From: Porphyromonas sp. COT-290 OH3588
GTDB lineage: Bacteria > Bacteroidota > Bacteroidia > Bacteroidales > Porphyromonadaceae
NCBI RefSeq assembly: GCF_000769075.1
Contig: NZ_JRFC01000003.1
Coordinates: 124,001-188,000, forward strand
DNA length: 64,000 nucleotides
Direction: 5' to 3'
The position numbers were made by a program, and so were the translations under genes. This document shows positions 8,791 through 17,308 of the stretch, piece after piece. The first letter of the stretch is position 1; every line of letters begins with the position of its first letter. Under the pieces are notes generated by a model. The model saw nothing but the letters and a program-made list of their open reading frames with translations. It ran no database searches and was not told the origin of the DNA.

Positions 8791-9642
8791 ATGATCAAGA
8801 AGTATGTAATAGGGCTGGTACTAGCCCTCACAACGGTGCTGACAGTAGGGGCATGCAAGTTTCAGTTTCAGAATGGTGTGAGCGTACAAGGCTCCGCTCG
8901 AGAGGCTCACGGCAAGAAAGTCTTTGAGCAGGAGCACCCGATCGCTATGATTCAGGAGCTCAAGACAGCCTACTCTCTAGATATCAAGATCATTCGAGCC
9001 GATCGTCCTCGCCTTGTGGTGATGAGCACAGACTCGACGCGTCTAGCAGACTTTAGGATCAAAACCCTAGAGGCAGGGGAACTATCCATCTACGATGCGG
9101 CTCTGGCTGGCGAAACCTCTAGGAAACACTACGAAGAAGTAGAGATGCTAGCTGTAGACATCTACCTACCTTCGCTAGCAAGTCTAGACGCATCGGGAGC
9201 TACAAGTGTGGTATTCGAGGGGGCATTTGAGATGCCCTCACTCTCGATCGATGGCTCTGGAGCCACCAAGATCTCGGGGCTGGAGCTCAAGGCAGGCACA
9301 CTATCCATAGATCTCTCTGGAGCAAGCAAGCTCAATATATCCACCTTGCAGGCTCACAAGTTCTCTCTCGAGCTATCGGGAGCAAGCAAGGTAGATGCTG
9401 AGGGCGAGGTCAAGGTCTTCGACTGTGACCTCTCTGGAGCAAGCAAGTGCACCCTATCTTCGCTCAACTGCACGGAGGCCAACATACAATCCTCGGGAGC
9501 GAGCAAAGTACTCCTAGGCGAGGTCGATGAGCTTAGCTACTCACTCAGCGGAGCATCTAAGCTAGAAGTCAAGGGAAGCCCTCGTGTAAGATCCGCCGAG
9601 AGTAGCGGAGCCTCGTCGGTCAATATCGTCCCCAAGGCTTAG
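8791..9642 (+). CDS. GIN-domain (DUF2807) adhesin-like lipoprotein with SGASK repeats, 283 aa
   Basis: A lipoprotein signal with Cys22 (TVGACKF) leads into a domain of the putative auto-transporter adhesin head GIN family, a right-handed beta-helix. From about residue 134 to the end there are eight turns, each carrying SGAT or SGAS followed by a Lys or Ser and a short strand (SGATSVVFEG, SGATKISG, SGASKLNIS, SGASKVDAEG and so on), about 17-21 residues apart. The regularity is stricter than in many family members. It lies 40 bases after the GntR gene with no terminator between, so it is probably the last gene of the ABC operon, which hints that the transporter and this envelope protein serve one response. 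The function of the family is not known. Confidence 0.85.
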   Translation: MIKKYVIGLVLALTTVLTVGACKFQFQNGVSVQGSAREAHGKKVFEQEHPIAMIQELKTAYSLDIKIIRADRPRLVVMSTDSTRLADFRIKTLEAGELSIYDAALAGETSRKHYEEVEMLAVDIYLPSLASLDASGATSVVFEGAFEMPSLSIDGSGATKISGLELKAGTLSIDLSGASKLNISTLQAHKFSLELSGASKVDAEGEVKVFDCDLSGASKCTLSSLNCTEANIQSSGASKVLLGEVDELSYSLSGASKLEVKGSPRVRSAESSGASSVNIVPKA

Positions 9643-9665
9643 TTCTCCCTATCCTCTCTTATAGG

Positions 9666-9709
9666 TTCGCCCCTGCGCAAGGTCGTACTAGTCCTTGCGC
9701 AGGGGCGAA
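9666..9709. terminator. Perfect 17-bp hairpin after the GIN-domain gene
   Basis: TTCGCCCCTGCGCAAGG pairs without a mismatch with CCTTGCGCAGGGGCGAA around a 10-base loop. It lies 24 bases past the stop. The run of T after it is weak (TAGTTTCTG), so it may stop transcription from the left only in part, or protect the 3' end of the operon mRNA. Confidence 0.65.
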
Positions 9710-10188
9710 GTAGTTTCTGTATTGTTGGTATCTCTGGGACAAGCAATCTATCTATTCAAGCAGGCAAGACACAGAGTATTCTACAAATACATCGAGTAAA
9801 TCCGGCGATAAAATGAGATTTTGGGGTCATCAAACAAGACTTGCTCTGTTTTTGCTCGCAAAGATGCTATATAACATATTTTTCTGTTTGGCAGATATAA
9901 ATATATCCTAGAACTTTGCGGATGAAATAGGCATTAGGATTCTTTGGAATAGAAATACAATCCTTTTCGTTAATTTCTTAGTTAGAAAAACAATCCACAC
10001 AACAGAGCAACCCCTCGAGCGCTACTATGGTAGCCCTTGAGGGGTTGTTCGTTGATATAACTGAGGCAATGAGCAGATTGGAGTGCCACCCAAAGCAATG
10101 GGAGATACAGACGACTAAGTCCATATCTCCCACCAACATTATTTTCACAAGGGCGATACACCAAGGGCTCACCCGTATAATACACTCG
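9710..10188. other. Convergent intergenic region, no gene seen
   Basis: This stretch separates the GIN-domain gene (plus) from corA (minus). Apart from a 21-bp hairpin at 10005-10050 and a 9-bp one (TGGGAGATA / TATCTCCCA, 10099-10132) it holds nothing I can name. The short frames here have no family signature. Confidence 0.5.
10005..10050 (-). terminator. Long hairpin, possible corA terminator
   Basis: A 21-bp stem with one mismatch closes on a TATG loop (10005-10025 with 10030-10050). On the minus strand it is followed after some 10 bases by a T-rich stretch (GTTTTTC). It lies about 140 bases after the corA stop, farther than usual, so the assignment is uncertain. Confidence 0.5.
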
Positions 10189-11112
10189 CTAGAACCAGCG
10201 GATCTTTCTGAATAGATAGAAAGCCAAGCTCGAGATCAGGATAGAAACCCCGACGATCGTGACGAAAGCCCATTTCCAGTCCCCGAGATAGACATCGACA
10301 TTCATACCGTAGAAACTGGCGATCATGGTCGGTATCGTCAAAACAATGGAGAAGCTCGTCATGCGCTTCATGATCGTATTGACGTTGTTGGAGATAATGC
10401 TACCGAGGGCGTCCATCGTGCTGGTACAAATATCCGTGTAGATATTTACCGTGTTGTAGGCCTGTCTAAGCTCGATCCCAACGTCCTCGACCAAGTCGTG
10501 GTCTATCTCGGCAGATCGGGAGGCCGTTTTGAGGCGGCCAAGCATGGCTTCGTTGCCTCGTATGGAGGTACTGAAGTAGACAAGTGACTTCTGCAGGCGC
10601 ATGATGCGCATCAGATCTTCGTTTTTGATGCTCTGCTCCAGCTCTTTCTCCGCTCGGTTGAGCTCCAGATAGATCAGTTTAAGATATTTGAGGAACCACA
10701 CCGCAGAGGAATAAATGATACGCACGATGAAGTCTGCCTGAGAAACAATTTTGATATTCTTGCGTCTGAGGTGGTTGATGAAGTCGGGGATAAGCTGGGT
10801 CTTGCGGTAGCAGACAGATATTGTCGTTTCGGCTCCAGTGATGATGCCTATCGGTACGGTCATATATGGTAGTCCGGGGATATTGCTCTCTAGAGGGATA
10901 CGGAGCAATGTGAGCTGCCAGTCGTCCTCTCGCTCGGTACGAGGGCGCTCATCGACGTCGGCAATGTCGGAGAGGAACTCCGCAGGCACTCCGAGCTTCT
11001 CGGTGAGGAAGTAGAAGTCGTCCTCATCGGGGCTCTCGACATTGATCCAACACTTCGGATCGAAAGTGGTTAGCTGAGGCAAACCTGCGCTCATGCTGAT
11101 ATAAGTTCTCAT
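10189..11112 (-). CDS. corA: CorA-type magnesium/cobalt transporter, 307 aa
   Basis: The family signature GMN (FYGMNVDVYLGDWKW) sits after the first of two C-terminal membrane helices (about residues 247-265 and 278-298), and the protein ends with the usual short basic tail (FRKIRWF). The first 240 residues form the cytosolic funnel with long helices. CorA proteins assemble as pentamers in the inner membrane and bring in Mg2+; some members carry other divalent metals. The length is normal. The gene stands alone, with long non-coding stretches on both sides. Confidence 0.95.
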   Translation of the reverse strand: MRTYISMSAGLPQLTTFDPKCWINVESPDEDDFYFLTEKLGVPAEFLSDIADVDERPRTEREDDWQLTLLRIPLESNIPGLPYMTVPIGIITGAETTISVCYRKTQLIPDFINHLRRKNIKIVSQADFIVRIIYSSAVWFLKYLKLIYLELNRAEKELEQSIKNEDLMRIMRLQKSLVYFSTSIRGNEAMLGRLKTASRSAEIDHDLVEDVGIELRQAYNTVNIYTDICTSTMDALGSIISNNVNTIMKRMTSFSIVLTIPTMIASFYGMNVDVYLGDWKWAFVTIVGVSILISSLAFYLFRKIRWF

Positions 11113-11313
11113 TCTATTCGTAATAGTCTACTAGCCATGCAACGATAACCGGAGCTAGTACCTACGAATACGATTAGGGATTGATCCGTGCACTAGCTCA
11201 TTCTCTCTTACGATTACTCGGAGGGATTGAGTCGTCCATATCTATGAATAATATGATTTTGAAAATGAAATTCGGTTGCGAAGGTACAGAAAATATAGAG
11301 GAAGCCCAAATCA

Positions 11314-12240
11314 CTAAATCGAGCTCTGCCCGGGCTGTAACTTATGCATACGCTCTGGGACAGCCTCTCTGATGATTGAGGCGATAGCATCTCTTAGGTG
11401 CATGCGTGCGAAGTCTTTACGAACGGATAAGTTCACCAAGCGAGTTGGGCGAGGGATCGCAAACGGCTTGACCAAATCCCGATGCCCTGCGTTGATAGTA
11501 TCTAGGCTTAGCTCAGGTATGAAGGTCATACCATTACCCTGCTCGACCATGTTCATGAAGGTCGTTAGGCTACCACGTACATATCTATTCTTATACGAGC
11601 CGTTACGCCTCAACTGGCAGAAGCGCATCAGCTGATCTCTGAAGCAGTGCCCCTCATCCAGCAGCCACAAACGGCTAGCATCGACCTCGCTACTACGGAT
11701 ACTCTTGTCATGATATTGCCCTTCTTTGCGAGATACGTAGCCGAAAAACTCTTCGTAATAGAGGGGGTGCGAAACCAAATCCTCCTGACCAACCTCTGTG
11801 GCCATGATAGCCAAGTCGATCTGTCCACGGCCGAGCTGCTCTAGGCATTCGCTTGTCATCAACTCGACAAAAGTAATGTTCAAATCGGGGAGATCTCGAT
11901 CAAGGACTGGGACTATACGTGGCAGCAAATACGGAGCAATGGTCGGCAAGACCGCCAGCGTGATGCTCCCTCCGAGGCTATCCTCCTCATCTTTGATGAT
12001 CTCACCTAGGACGGAAGTCTGTCGCAGGATAATAGCAGCCTGCTCAAGGACCTTGACACCAATAGCAGTAGGCTTGATGGGCTGATGGCCACGATCGAAC
12101 AGCTTGACCCCTAGCTCATCTTCTAGTTTCTGTATCATCGTGCTGAGCGTAGGTTGAGATACCTCACAGTGATCGGCTGCCTTACCAAAATGACGATATT
12201 TATTGAGAGCAATAATGTACTCGAGTTGCTGCAGATTCAT
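11314..12240 (-). CDS. oxyR: OxyR, hydrogen peroxide-sensing LysR-type regulator, 308 aa
   Basis: An N-terminal helix-turn-helix (KAADHCEVSQPTLSTMIQKL, about residues 20-39) is followed by a LysR substrate domain. The two redox cysteines of OxyR are present as Cys199 (EGHCFRDQ) and Cys208 (MRFC), exactly the spacing and even the numbering known from E. coli. This supports a peroxide switch rather than a generic LysR factor. In Porphyromonas OxyR controls peroxide and oxygen defence genes such as ahpCF and dps; none of these lies next to it here. A TATCTTTG -7 box (minus strand) is found 54 bases upstream of the ATG. Confidence 0.95.
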   Translation of the reverse strand: MNLQQLEYIIALNKYRHFGKAADHCEVSQPTLSTMIQKLEDELGVKLFDRGHQPIKPTAIGVKVLEQAAIILRQTSVLGEIIKDEEDSLGGSITLAVLPTIAPYLLPRIVPVLDRDLPDLNITFVELMTSECLEQLGRGQIDLAIMATEVGQEDLVSHPLYYEEFFGYVSRKEGQYHDKSIRSSEVDASRLWLLDEGHCFRDQLMRFCQLRRNGSYKNRYVRGSLTTFMNMVEQGNGMTFIPELSLDTINAGHRDLVKPFAIPRPTRLVNLSVRKDFARMHLRDAIASIIREAVPERMHKLQPGQSSI

Positions 12241-12293
12241 AGTTCGCTTAGTTCTTAATAAATGACTACTCTATCCTAGATATTTATTCCTTG

Positions 12294-12301
12294 CAAAGAT
12301 A
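12294..12301 (-). promoter_or_regulatory. Probable -7 element (TATCTTTG) of oxyR
   Basis: The minus strand reads TATCTTTG 54 bases before the oxyR ATG, matching TAnnTTTG. A -33 TTG at the expected distance is not seen, so the site is tentative; an activator-dependent promoter could lack it. Confidence 0.4.
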
Positions 12302-12373
12302 CGATATTTGGCACGAGCCACGAAGGCCTGACCAAGGCAAGAGCCTGCATGTGCAGAGTCCGCTCCCTACCTC

Positions 12374-13750
12374 CTACTCTACTTTGGCGACGATACTCTC
12401 TACCGTCCCAGAGCCTAACCTAATACGCAGGCGATCCCCCTCACTGAGTGCGGAAGCCTCTGTTACGATAACGCCCGAGCGCTCTATGACGGCAAAGCCT
12501 CGCTTAAGGATACTATCGGGGTGTGCCAAGCGTAGGGCTTGCTCATACTGGTCTAGCCTACCGATCCAACGTGCCTGATGAGCCTTGAGAGGAGAAGCCA
12601 TACGCTGGCCAATTTGTCCTAGAGCGAGGCGCTGCATCTGTAGATAGCTACGAGAGAGGTAGGGCAGCAGGCGTGTATGCTGAGCCAAAGTCTGGCTATG
12701 CCTATGGAGCATTTGGCGACTGACATCGCTCAGCCTGCCACGGAGCTCGGCTTGCTGCCTATGTGCTTGTTGCAGAGCTTGACCAGCCACCGAGGGCAAC
12801 CTGCCAAGTACTGCACCGAGCCAATGATGACGCCCCAAGGAGAGCATCGAGAGACTTTGGCGGAGCCTCTGAGCAAGCAACTCAACCTCCTCTAGCTCCT
12901 CAACCAGTCTGCCAACGACGAAGTCGGCTACTGCCGTCGGAGTCTTCTGGCTCGTATGGGCCACGAGGTCGAGAACCGTTTCATCTCGCTCATGGCCAAT
13001 GCCCACGATCACGGGAAGAGGATACTGAGCACAGACGGCACACAGCTCATAGCAGTCGAAAGCCCTTAGATCACTGACGGCTCCACCACCTCTGATAATG
13101 ACGACGGCATCGAATAAATCCTGATACTCCAAGATACGCTCGAGCGCTGCTAGGACGCTATCGGTCGTCTGCTCGCCCTGCATCTGTGCAGGGAATAGAG
13201 CCGTATAGACGACGACACCATACTTATTCTCCCGCAAATGATTCATAAAGTCGCCATAACCAGCTGCCGAGGGCGAGGAGATAATGGCTAAGCGCTGGAG
13301 AGGCTGAGGCAGGGCAAGCTCTTTGTTGGCAGTGAATATGCCGTCCTGTTTGAGCCGAGCGATGGTCTGCATACGTAGCCTAGCGATCTCGCCTAGCGAA
13401 TAGCTTGGGTCGATGTCGTGAATAATCAGACTAAGCCCAAACTGCTCGTGGTAGCTGACCTGTACGAGCGCCAAAATCATCACCCCCGAGCTCAAGGCAG
13501 GTAGCCCTGCCCGGGCGAAGCGCTTAGATATATCCTCGTAGCTCCCGGCCCAGATATTCGCACGCACCCGAGCTACGACAGCACCACGCTCCCCCTTCTC
13601 TAGTAGCTCTAGGTAGCAGTGACCCGCTGCACCCGAGCGACGCAGGTCACTCGTCTCGGCACGCACCCAGTATCTACCGACAAAGCCAGCCTCTAGGCAC
13701 CTGCGGACAGAACCTAGGAGCTGGCTTAGGCTGTAGCCAGTAGTAGACAT
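12374..13750 (-). CDS. xseA: Exodeoxyribonuclease VII large subunit, 458 aa
   Basis: The protein has the N-terminal OB-fold (about residues 1-100, ending at the GVMILALVQVSYHEQFG region), then the catalytic domain with the conserved LAIISSPSAAGYGDF and IIRGGGAVSDLRAFD motifs, VGIGHERDETVLD and APTAVADF-like KTPTAVADFV, and a long coiled coil before a short C-terminal domain (SILKRGFAVIERSG). XseA with several XseB subunits degrades single-stranded DNA into oligonucleotides from both ends. The small subunit gene, often next door, is not in this window. The ATG follows directly on the stop of the Lrp-type gene, so the two are co-transcribed. Confidence 0.96.
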   Translation of the reverse strand: MSTTGYSLSQLLGSVRRCLEAGFVGRYWVRAETSDLRRSGAAGHCYLELLEKGERGAVVARVRANIWAGSYEDISKRFARAGLPALSSGVMILALVQVSYHEQFGLSLIIHDIDPSYSLGEIARLRMQTIARLKQDGIFTANKELALPQPLQRLAIISSPSAAGYGDFMNHLRENKYGVVVYTALFPAQMQGEQTTDSVLAALERILEYQDLFDAVVIIRGGGAVSDLRAFDCYELCAVCAQYPLPVIVGIGHERDETVLDLVAHTSQKTPTAVADFVVGRLVEELEEVELLAQRLRQSLSMLSLGRHHWLGAVLGRLPSVAGQALQQAHRQQAELRGRLSDVSRQMLHRHSQTLAQHTRLLPYLSRSYLQMQRLALGQIGQRMASPLKAHQARWIGRLDQYEQALRLAHPDSILKRGFAVIERSGVIVTEASALSEGDRLRIRLGSGTVESIVAKVE

Positions 13751-14221
13751 CTACTCGATTGATTTGGGGATATGAATGCTACGCTCGAAGCTAAGATCCA
13801 GAGAAATGAGCGTTTCCGTCCCCGTCACACCGGGTATCTCTTGGATAATCCCATTGAGGATACGCATCAAATCTCGGTTGTCTAGAGCGTACAGCTTAAC
13901 GAGGATTGAGTACTGCCCCGTCGTGTAGTGGCACTCCACGATCTCCTCGATCTCTTGCAAGAGAGGTACTACGTCCTTGTAGAGTGACCCTCGCTCTAGG
14001 CGTATGCCGACATAGGTACAAGTATTGTATCCGATAGCTCTAGGATTGACTGCATAGCCCGGATCTTTGACTACCCCCGAGGCCATCAGGCGTTGTAGCC
14101 GTTGATTGACAGCCGATCGAGATGATCCGCACTCCTCTGCAATATCCTTGATAGACATACGAGCATTGCGAGAAACGATGCGCAGGATCTGCAGATCCAA
14201 CTTATTCAACTTTTCCATCAT
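13751..14221 (-). CDS. Lrp/AsnC family transcriptional regulator, 156 aa
   Basis: An AsnC-type helix-turn-helix (residues about 5-55, with IKDIAEECGSSRSAVNQRLQ) is followed by the RAM ligand-binding domain (GIRLERGSLYKDVVPLLQEI to GVTGTETLISLDLSFE). Lrp-like factors bind DNA as octamers and sense amino acids; this fits an amino-acid fermenter, but the ligand is not visible in the sequence. The stop codon abuts the xseA start. A minus-strand TAACTTTG at 14248-14255 gives a possible -7 box 27 bases from the ATG. Confidence 0.93.
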   Translation of the reverse strand: MMEKLNKLDLQILRIVSRNARMSIKDIAEECGSSRSAVNQRLQRLMASGVVKDPGYAVNPRAIGYNTCTYVGIRLERGSLYKDVVPLLQEIEEIVECHYTTGQYSILVKLYALDNRDLMRILNGIIQEIPGVTGTETLISLDLSFERSIHIPKSIE

Positions 14222-14394
14222 TTTGACAATATTAGGCTTCCTAAACGCAAAGTTAGCTCAATATTTTGTATTGTCTGTGCTCAAAAACGACAAGATACAG
14301 GTATTTACCAAATAGTATGCTAGGCATTTGTCGCAATCCTTGGCAATGGATGTGCACCATGCTCGCACCAATGGGGCAGTCGTAGGGTAGCCAG

Positions 14395-14735
14395 TTTTTA
14401 GATTTTAGACCACATTTCGGCATATTAGTGGGAAGATGCCTTGCGACTAAGGGAGCCAACAGCTCAACCTCGTATTTGGCCCCTCAGAGGCTCTAGGTTG
14501 CGTTCGACCTCGCTTAGGGGCTTCGGTCTAGGCACGTGAAAATCTGCGCACACAACGCCCCAAACACAACAGTCTATAAACCAGAAATATAAAAATGAAT
14601 TATTGAGCTATTTTGCGCACTTGCCCACACTTCTAGATATTTCTTCCCATCAATCTCCTCGTATTAGTGGACACATCGCCGAGGATTAGCCCACCAATCC
14701 GAATAAATCTTCCCATCAATTTCTGCGGGAATGCG
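14395..14735 (+). repeat. Intergenic 350-bp repeat family, copy E (diverged)
   Basis: The landmarks of the family occur in order: TTTTTAGATTTTAG, ACCTCGTATTTGGCCCCT, TTCGACCTCGCTTAGG, an AT-rich centre, TTTCTTCCCATCAATC, the hairpin ATTAGTGGA / CCCACCAAT around ACATCGCCGAGGATTAG, then TCTTCCCATCAATTT. The part right of this motif is missing. The remaining 280 bases up to the LolC-like gene contain only short palindromes (for example CTCACC / GGTGAG near 14855). Confidence 0.82.
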
Positions 14736-15017
14736 CCTCCATGCCACAGCATCGGGCCTTCGTTGTACTCAATTTAAGGGAAATGCGTTTGCGTATTTTA
14801 ACAGAAATAGCATAGTAGCTATTAGCTTATTGGTATTGGCATTTAGGTTACCTCACCCAATAGGTGAGCACCCTCCGAGAGCCTTTGCGAGGCAGTAGGC
14901 TATGGCGCACGCTACTATCACAAGGCTAGGTATCATCTAGTATTTTCCCAAATACACATCTCAGACCCCAGAGCTACCCCAAGCTCTAGCGTGCACCTCC
15001 TAGATAAGGCTAGAGGG

Positions 15018-16271
15018 TTAGTCGAAGCGCATCACAGCGGAGGGGCTAATGCTGGCTATGATTTTGGTAGGGGCGAGCAACATCAGCAAGATAAGCAGTG
15101 CCGTACCCACATTGACACCGATCCACAGACCGAGATCAAAAACCACTGGCACGGCGTCCATGAAGTAGTTGCGTGGATCTAGTTTAATCGGGGCTAGCGT
15201 CGCCTGCAAGATGCAGAAAGCACCAGCGAGCACATTACCCCACAGAAGCGCCCTAAGCATCAGCCTCAAGGACATCAATGTGAATATCGATCTAATCTGC
15301 CGATTGCTTGCGCCGAGAGCTTTGAGTAGCCCAATCTGTCGGGTCTTGTCCAAGACTATGATGATCAGCCCCGTAATCATCGTGAAGCCACCGACAAGAA
15401 TCATCAGCGAGAGCAGTAGATAGACATTGGAGTCGAGCAGAGCAAGCCAATTAAAGAGGTCTGGCATCAGCTCCTCGGCACTATTCAGACCTAAAGACTG
15501 CCCCTGCAATAAGGAAGGGCTCTGCCCAAGCTCTTCGCTCAAGCTAGCCATAACCTCATCGGTCCGCTCGCCTTGCTCTAGCACAATCATCAAGCGACTG
15601 TATTCGTCTGCCCCTAGCCTATCAAGCCGTCTTAGGCTACTGCCCGCCGTAATAGCAGGCAGCTTATCCAACCCCGACGACTCATAGATGCCCACCAGCT
15701 GGTAGGCACGCACACGGATCTGCTCACCCCAAAAGTATAGGCGGAGCTTATCGCCTACACGGCACTGCATACGTTCGGCCAGCTTGCTAGGCAAAACAAT
15801 GGGGTTATCCACACTATCCAGCGCAGAGAACGTAGGCCACACCCCCGAGGTGATGCGGCTAGAGAAATATGAGTGAGTGAAAGCGGAGTCTACCCCGTAG
15901 AGCATCAGCCCCTCGTAGTTGTCTTCTGTCTTGAGCAGTGCGATCCTCTGCAAGAGAGGATAGACCTGCCGAATGTCTGGCCGCTGCTCCAGAAAGCTAC
16001 GCAGACCCTCCCCTAGGCGTAGGTGCTGGCTCGTACCAAGCCAATCGCTCCCCCAAGCATACAGACTAACATGACCCGTCTGACCATAGGCGAACGAGCT
16101 TACCTGACGCTTGAAACCTAGAATAATCGCCACGGAGATCAGCATTACTCCTAAGCTAAGGGCCACGCCAATAGTGCTCAGACGCAATAGAGGCGAAGTA
16201 GAGGCCTCACCCTGCAAATGACGATGTCCACGTGACATGCGCCGGGCAACAAAGAACGGGAATGCAATCAT
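15018..16271 (-). CDS. LolC/LolE-like FtsX-family permease, 417 aa
   Basis: One membrane segment near the N-terminus (SLGVMLISVAIILGFKRQV), a large periplasmic domain (about residues 65-280) and three membrane segments at the C-terminus (YLLLSLMILVGGFTMITG; the region LMLRALLWGNVLAGAFCI; GVNVGTALLILLMLLAP) give the FtsX / MacB-like permease plan. LolC and LolE work with the ATPase LolD to release lipoproteins from the inner membrane for transfer to the outer membrane. The ATPase is not in the window. I start the gene at the internal ATG 16271 (MIAFPFFVARRMSR, typical family start) rather than 14 codons upstream. It follows fabD and a hairpin. Confidence 0.88.
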   Translation of the reverse strand: MIAFPFFVARRMSRGHRHLQGEASTSPLLRLSTIGVALSLGVMLISVAIILGFKRQVSSFAYGQTGHVSLYAWGSDWLGTSQHLRLGEGLRSFLEQRPDIRQVYPLLQRIALLKTEDNYEGLMLYGVDSAFTHSYFSSRITSGVWPTFSALDSVDNPIVLPSKLAERMQCRVGDKLRLYFWGEQIRVRAYQLVGIYESSGLDKLPAITAGSSLRRLDRLGADEYSRLMIVLEQGERTDEVMASLSEELGQSPSLLQGQSLGLNSAEELMPDLFNWLALLDSNVYLLLSLMILVGGFTMITGLIIIVLDKTRQIGLLKALGASNRQIRSIFTLMSLRLMLRALLWGNVLAGAFCILQATLAPIKLDPRNYFMDAVPVVFDLGLWIGVNVGTALLILLMLLAPTKIIASISPSAVMRFD

Positions 16272-16300
16272 ACACCTAGAGGACTCACAATACGACAATA

Positions 16301-16348
16301 ATAGCCCGAGCATACTCCTGCATTTACGACTGGAGAGGCTCGGGCTAT
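16301..16348 (-). terminator. Hairpin after fabD
   Basis: ATAGCCCGAGC and GCTCGGGCTAT form a perfect 11-bp stem with a 26-base loop. On the minus strand it is followed by TATTGTCG, a poor T run. It lies between fabD and the LolC-like gene and may only partly separate them. Confidence 0.6.
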
Positions 16349-16368
16349 CTATTCTTGGGGGCTAATAA

Positions 16369-17256
16369 CTATGCGATGCTCTCGGCTTCTACAGAGGGAG
16401 CGATCTTCTTAACCAATCCTTGTAGCACTGTACCGGGGCCAACCTCTACAAATCGCTCGGCTCCGTCTGCTACCATTGCTTGCACGCACTCGGTCCAGCG
16501 TACGGGAGCAGTGAGCTGTGCGATGAGGTTGCGCTTGATTTCCTCAGGCTCGCTCACAGCCTTTGCTACCACGTTCTGGTAGATTGGGCAGCGTGGAGCG
16601 GCAAACTTGGTTTCTTCAATGGCCTTAGCAAGTTCCTCACGAGCAGGCTCCATCAGAGGCGAATGGAAAGCGCCGCCAACCTTGAGCGGAAGAGCACGCT
16701 TAGCTCCAGCTGCTTTGAGTGCTTCGCAAGCACGCTCTACACCAGCCATAGAGCCAGAGATCACGAGCTGTCCGGGGCAGTTGAAGTTGGCTGCTACCAC
16801 GACTTCGTCTTTGATCTCGGAGAGGATCTCTACTACCTTGGCGTCGTCTAGCCCAAGCACAGCAGCCATCGTGGAGGGCTGTAGCTCACAAGCGGCCTGC
16901 ATCGCCATAGCACGCTTAGATACGAGTCGTAGTCCGTCCTCGAAACTCAGTGCTCCAGAGGCTACGAGAGCCGAAAATTCGCCAAGAGAGTGACCTGCCA
17001 CCATGCTGGGCTGGAAGTCTTCTCCTAGACATAGAGCCCTGATCACCGAGTGGAGGAAGACCGCAGGCTGAGTAACCTTAGTCTGCTTGAGCTCCTCGTC
17101 TGTACCAGAGAATAGAATATCCGTGATGCGAAATCCGAGGATCTCGTTCGCCTGCTCAAAAAGTGCCTTAGCCTCAGCGTGGGTGTCGTAGAGTTCTTTT
17201 CCCATACCGACGAACTGAGCGCCTTGTCCGGGGAATACATAAGCCGTCTTGCTCAT
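16369..17256 (-). CDS. fabD: Malonyl-CoA:ACP transacylase, 295 aa
   Basis: The nucleophile elbow GHSLGEFSAL (Ser90) and the catalytic His in GGAFHSPLM are both present, together with the N-terminal FPGQGAQFVGMG. FabD loads malonyl groups onto acyl carrier protein for fatty acid synthesis. The start at 17256 (MSKTAYVFPGQG) is preferred: the possible extension upstream runs into pepD and is not conserved in kind. No other fab genes are nearby. The 52-base gap to pepD carries no terminator, so pepD-fabD co-transcription is likely. Confidence 0.96.
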   Translation of the reverse strand: MSKTAYVFPGQGAQFVGMGKELYDTHAEAKALFEQANEILGFRITDILFSGTDEELKQTKVTQPAVFLHSVIRALCLGEDFQPSMVAGHSLGEFSALVASGALSFEDGLRLVSKRAMAMQAACELQPSTMAAVLGLDDAKVVEILSEIKDEVVVAANFNCPGQLVISGSMAGVERACEALKAAGAKRALPLKVGGAFHSPLMEPAREELAKAIEETKFAAPRCPIYQNVVAKAVSEPEEIKRNLIAQLTAPVRWTECVQAMVADGAERFVEVGPGTVLQGLVKKIAPSVEAESIA

Positions 17257-17308
17257 AATTTTGATTTTAGTGTTATGATTTTGAAGTTTTGAATGCTTGT
17301 TGTGGAGC

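Noticed and set aside
10027-10215. Short frames on both strands between the GIN-domain gene and corA
   Set aside because: They run through the 21-bp hairpin and into corA and have no codon bias of the genome.
12374-13750. Missing xseB next to xseA as a sign of gene loss
   Set aside because: The small subunit gene is often elsewhere in the chromosome and is too short to exclude from one window.
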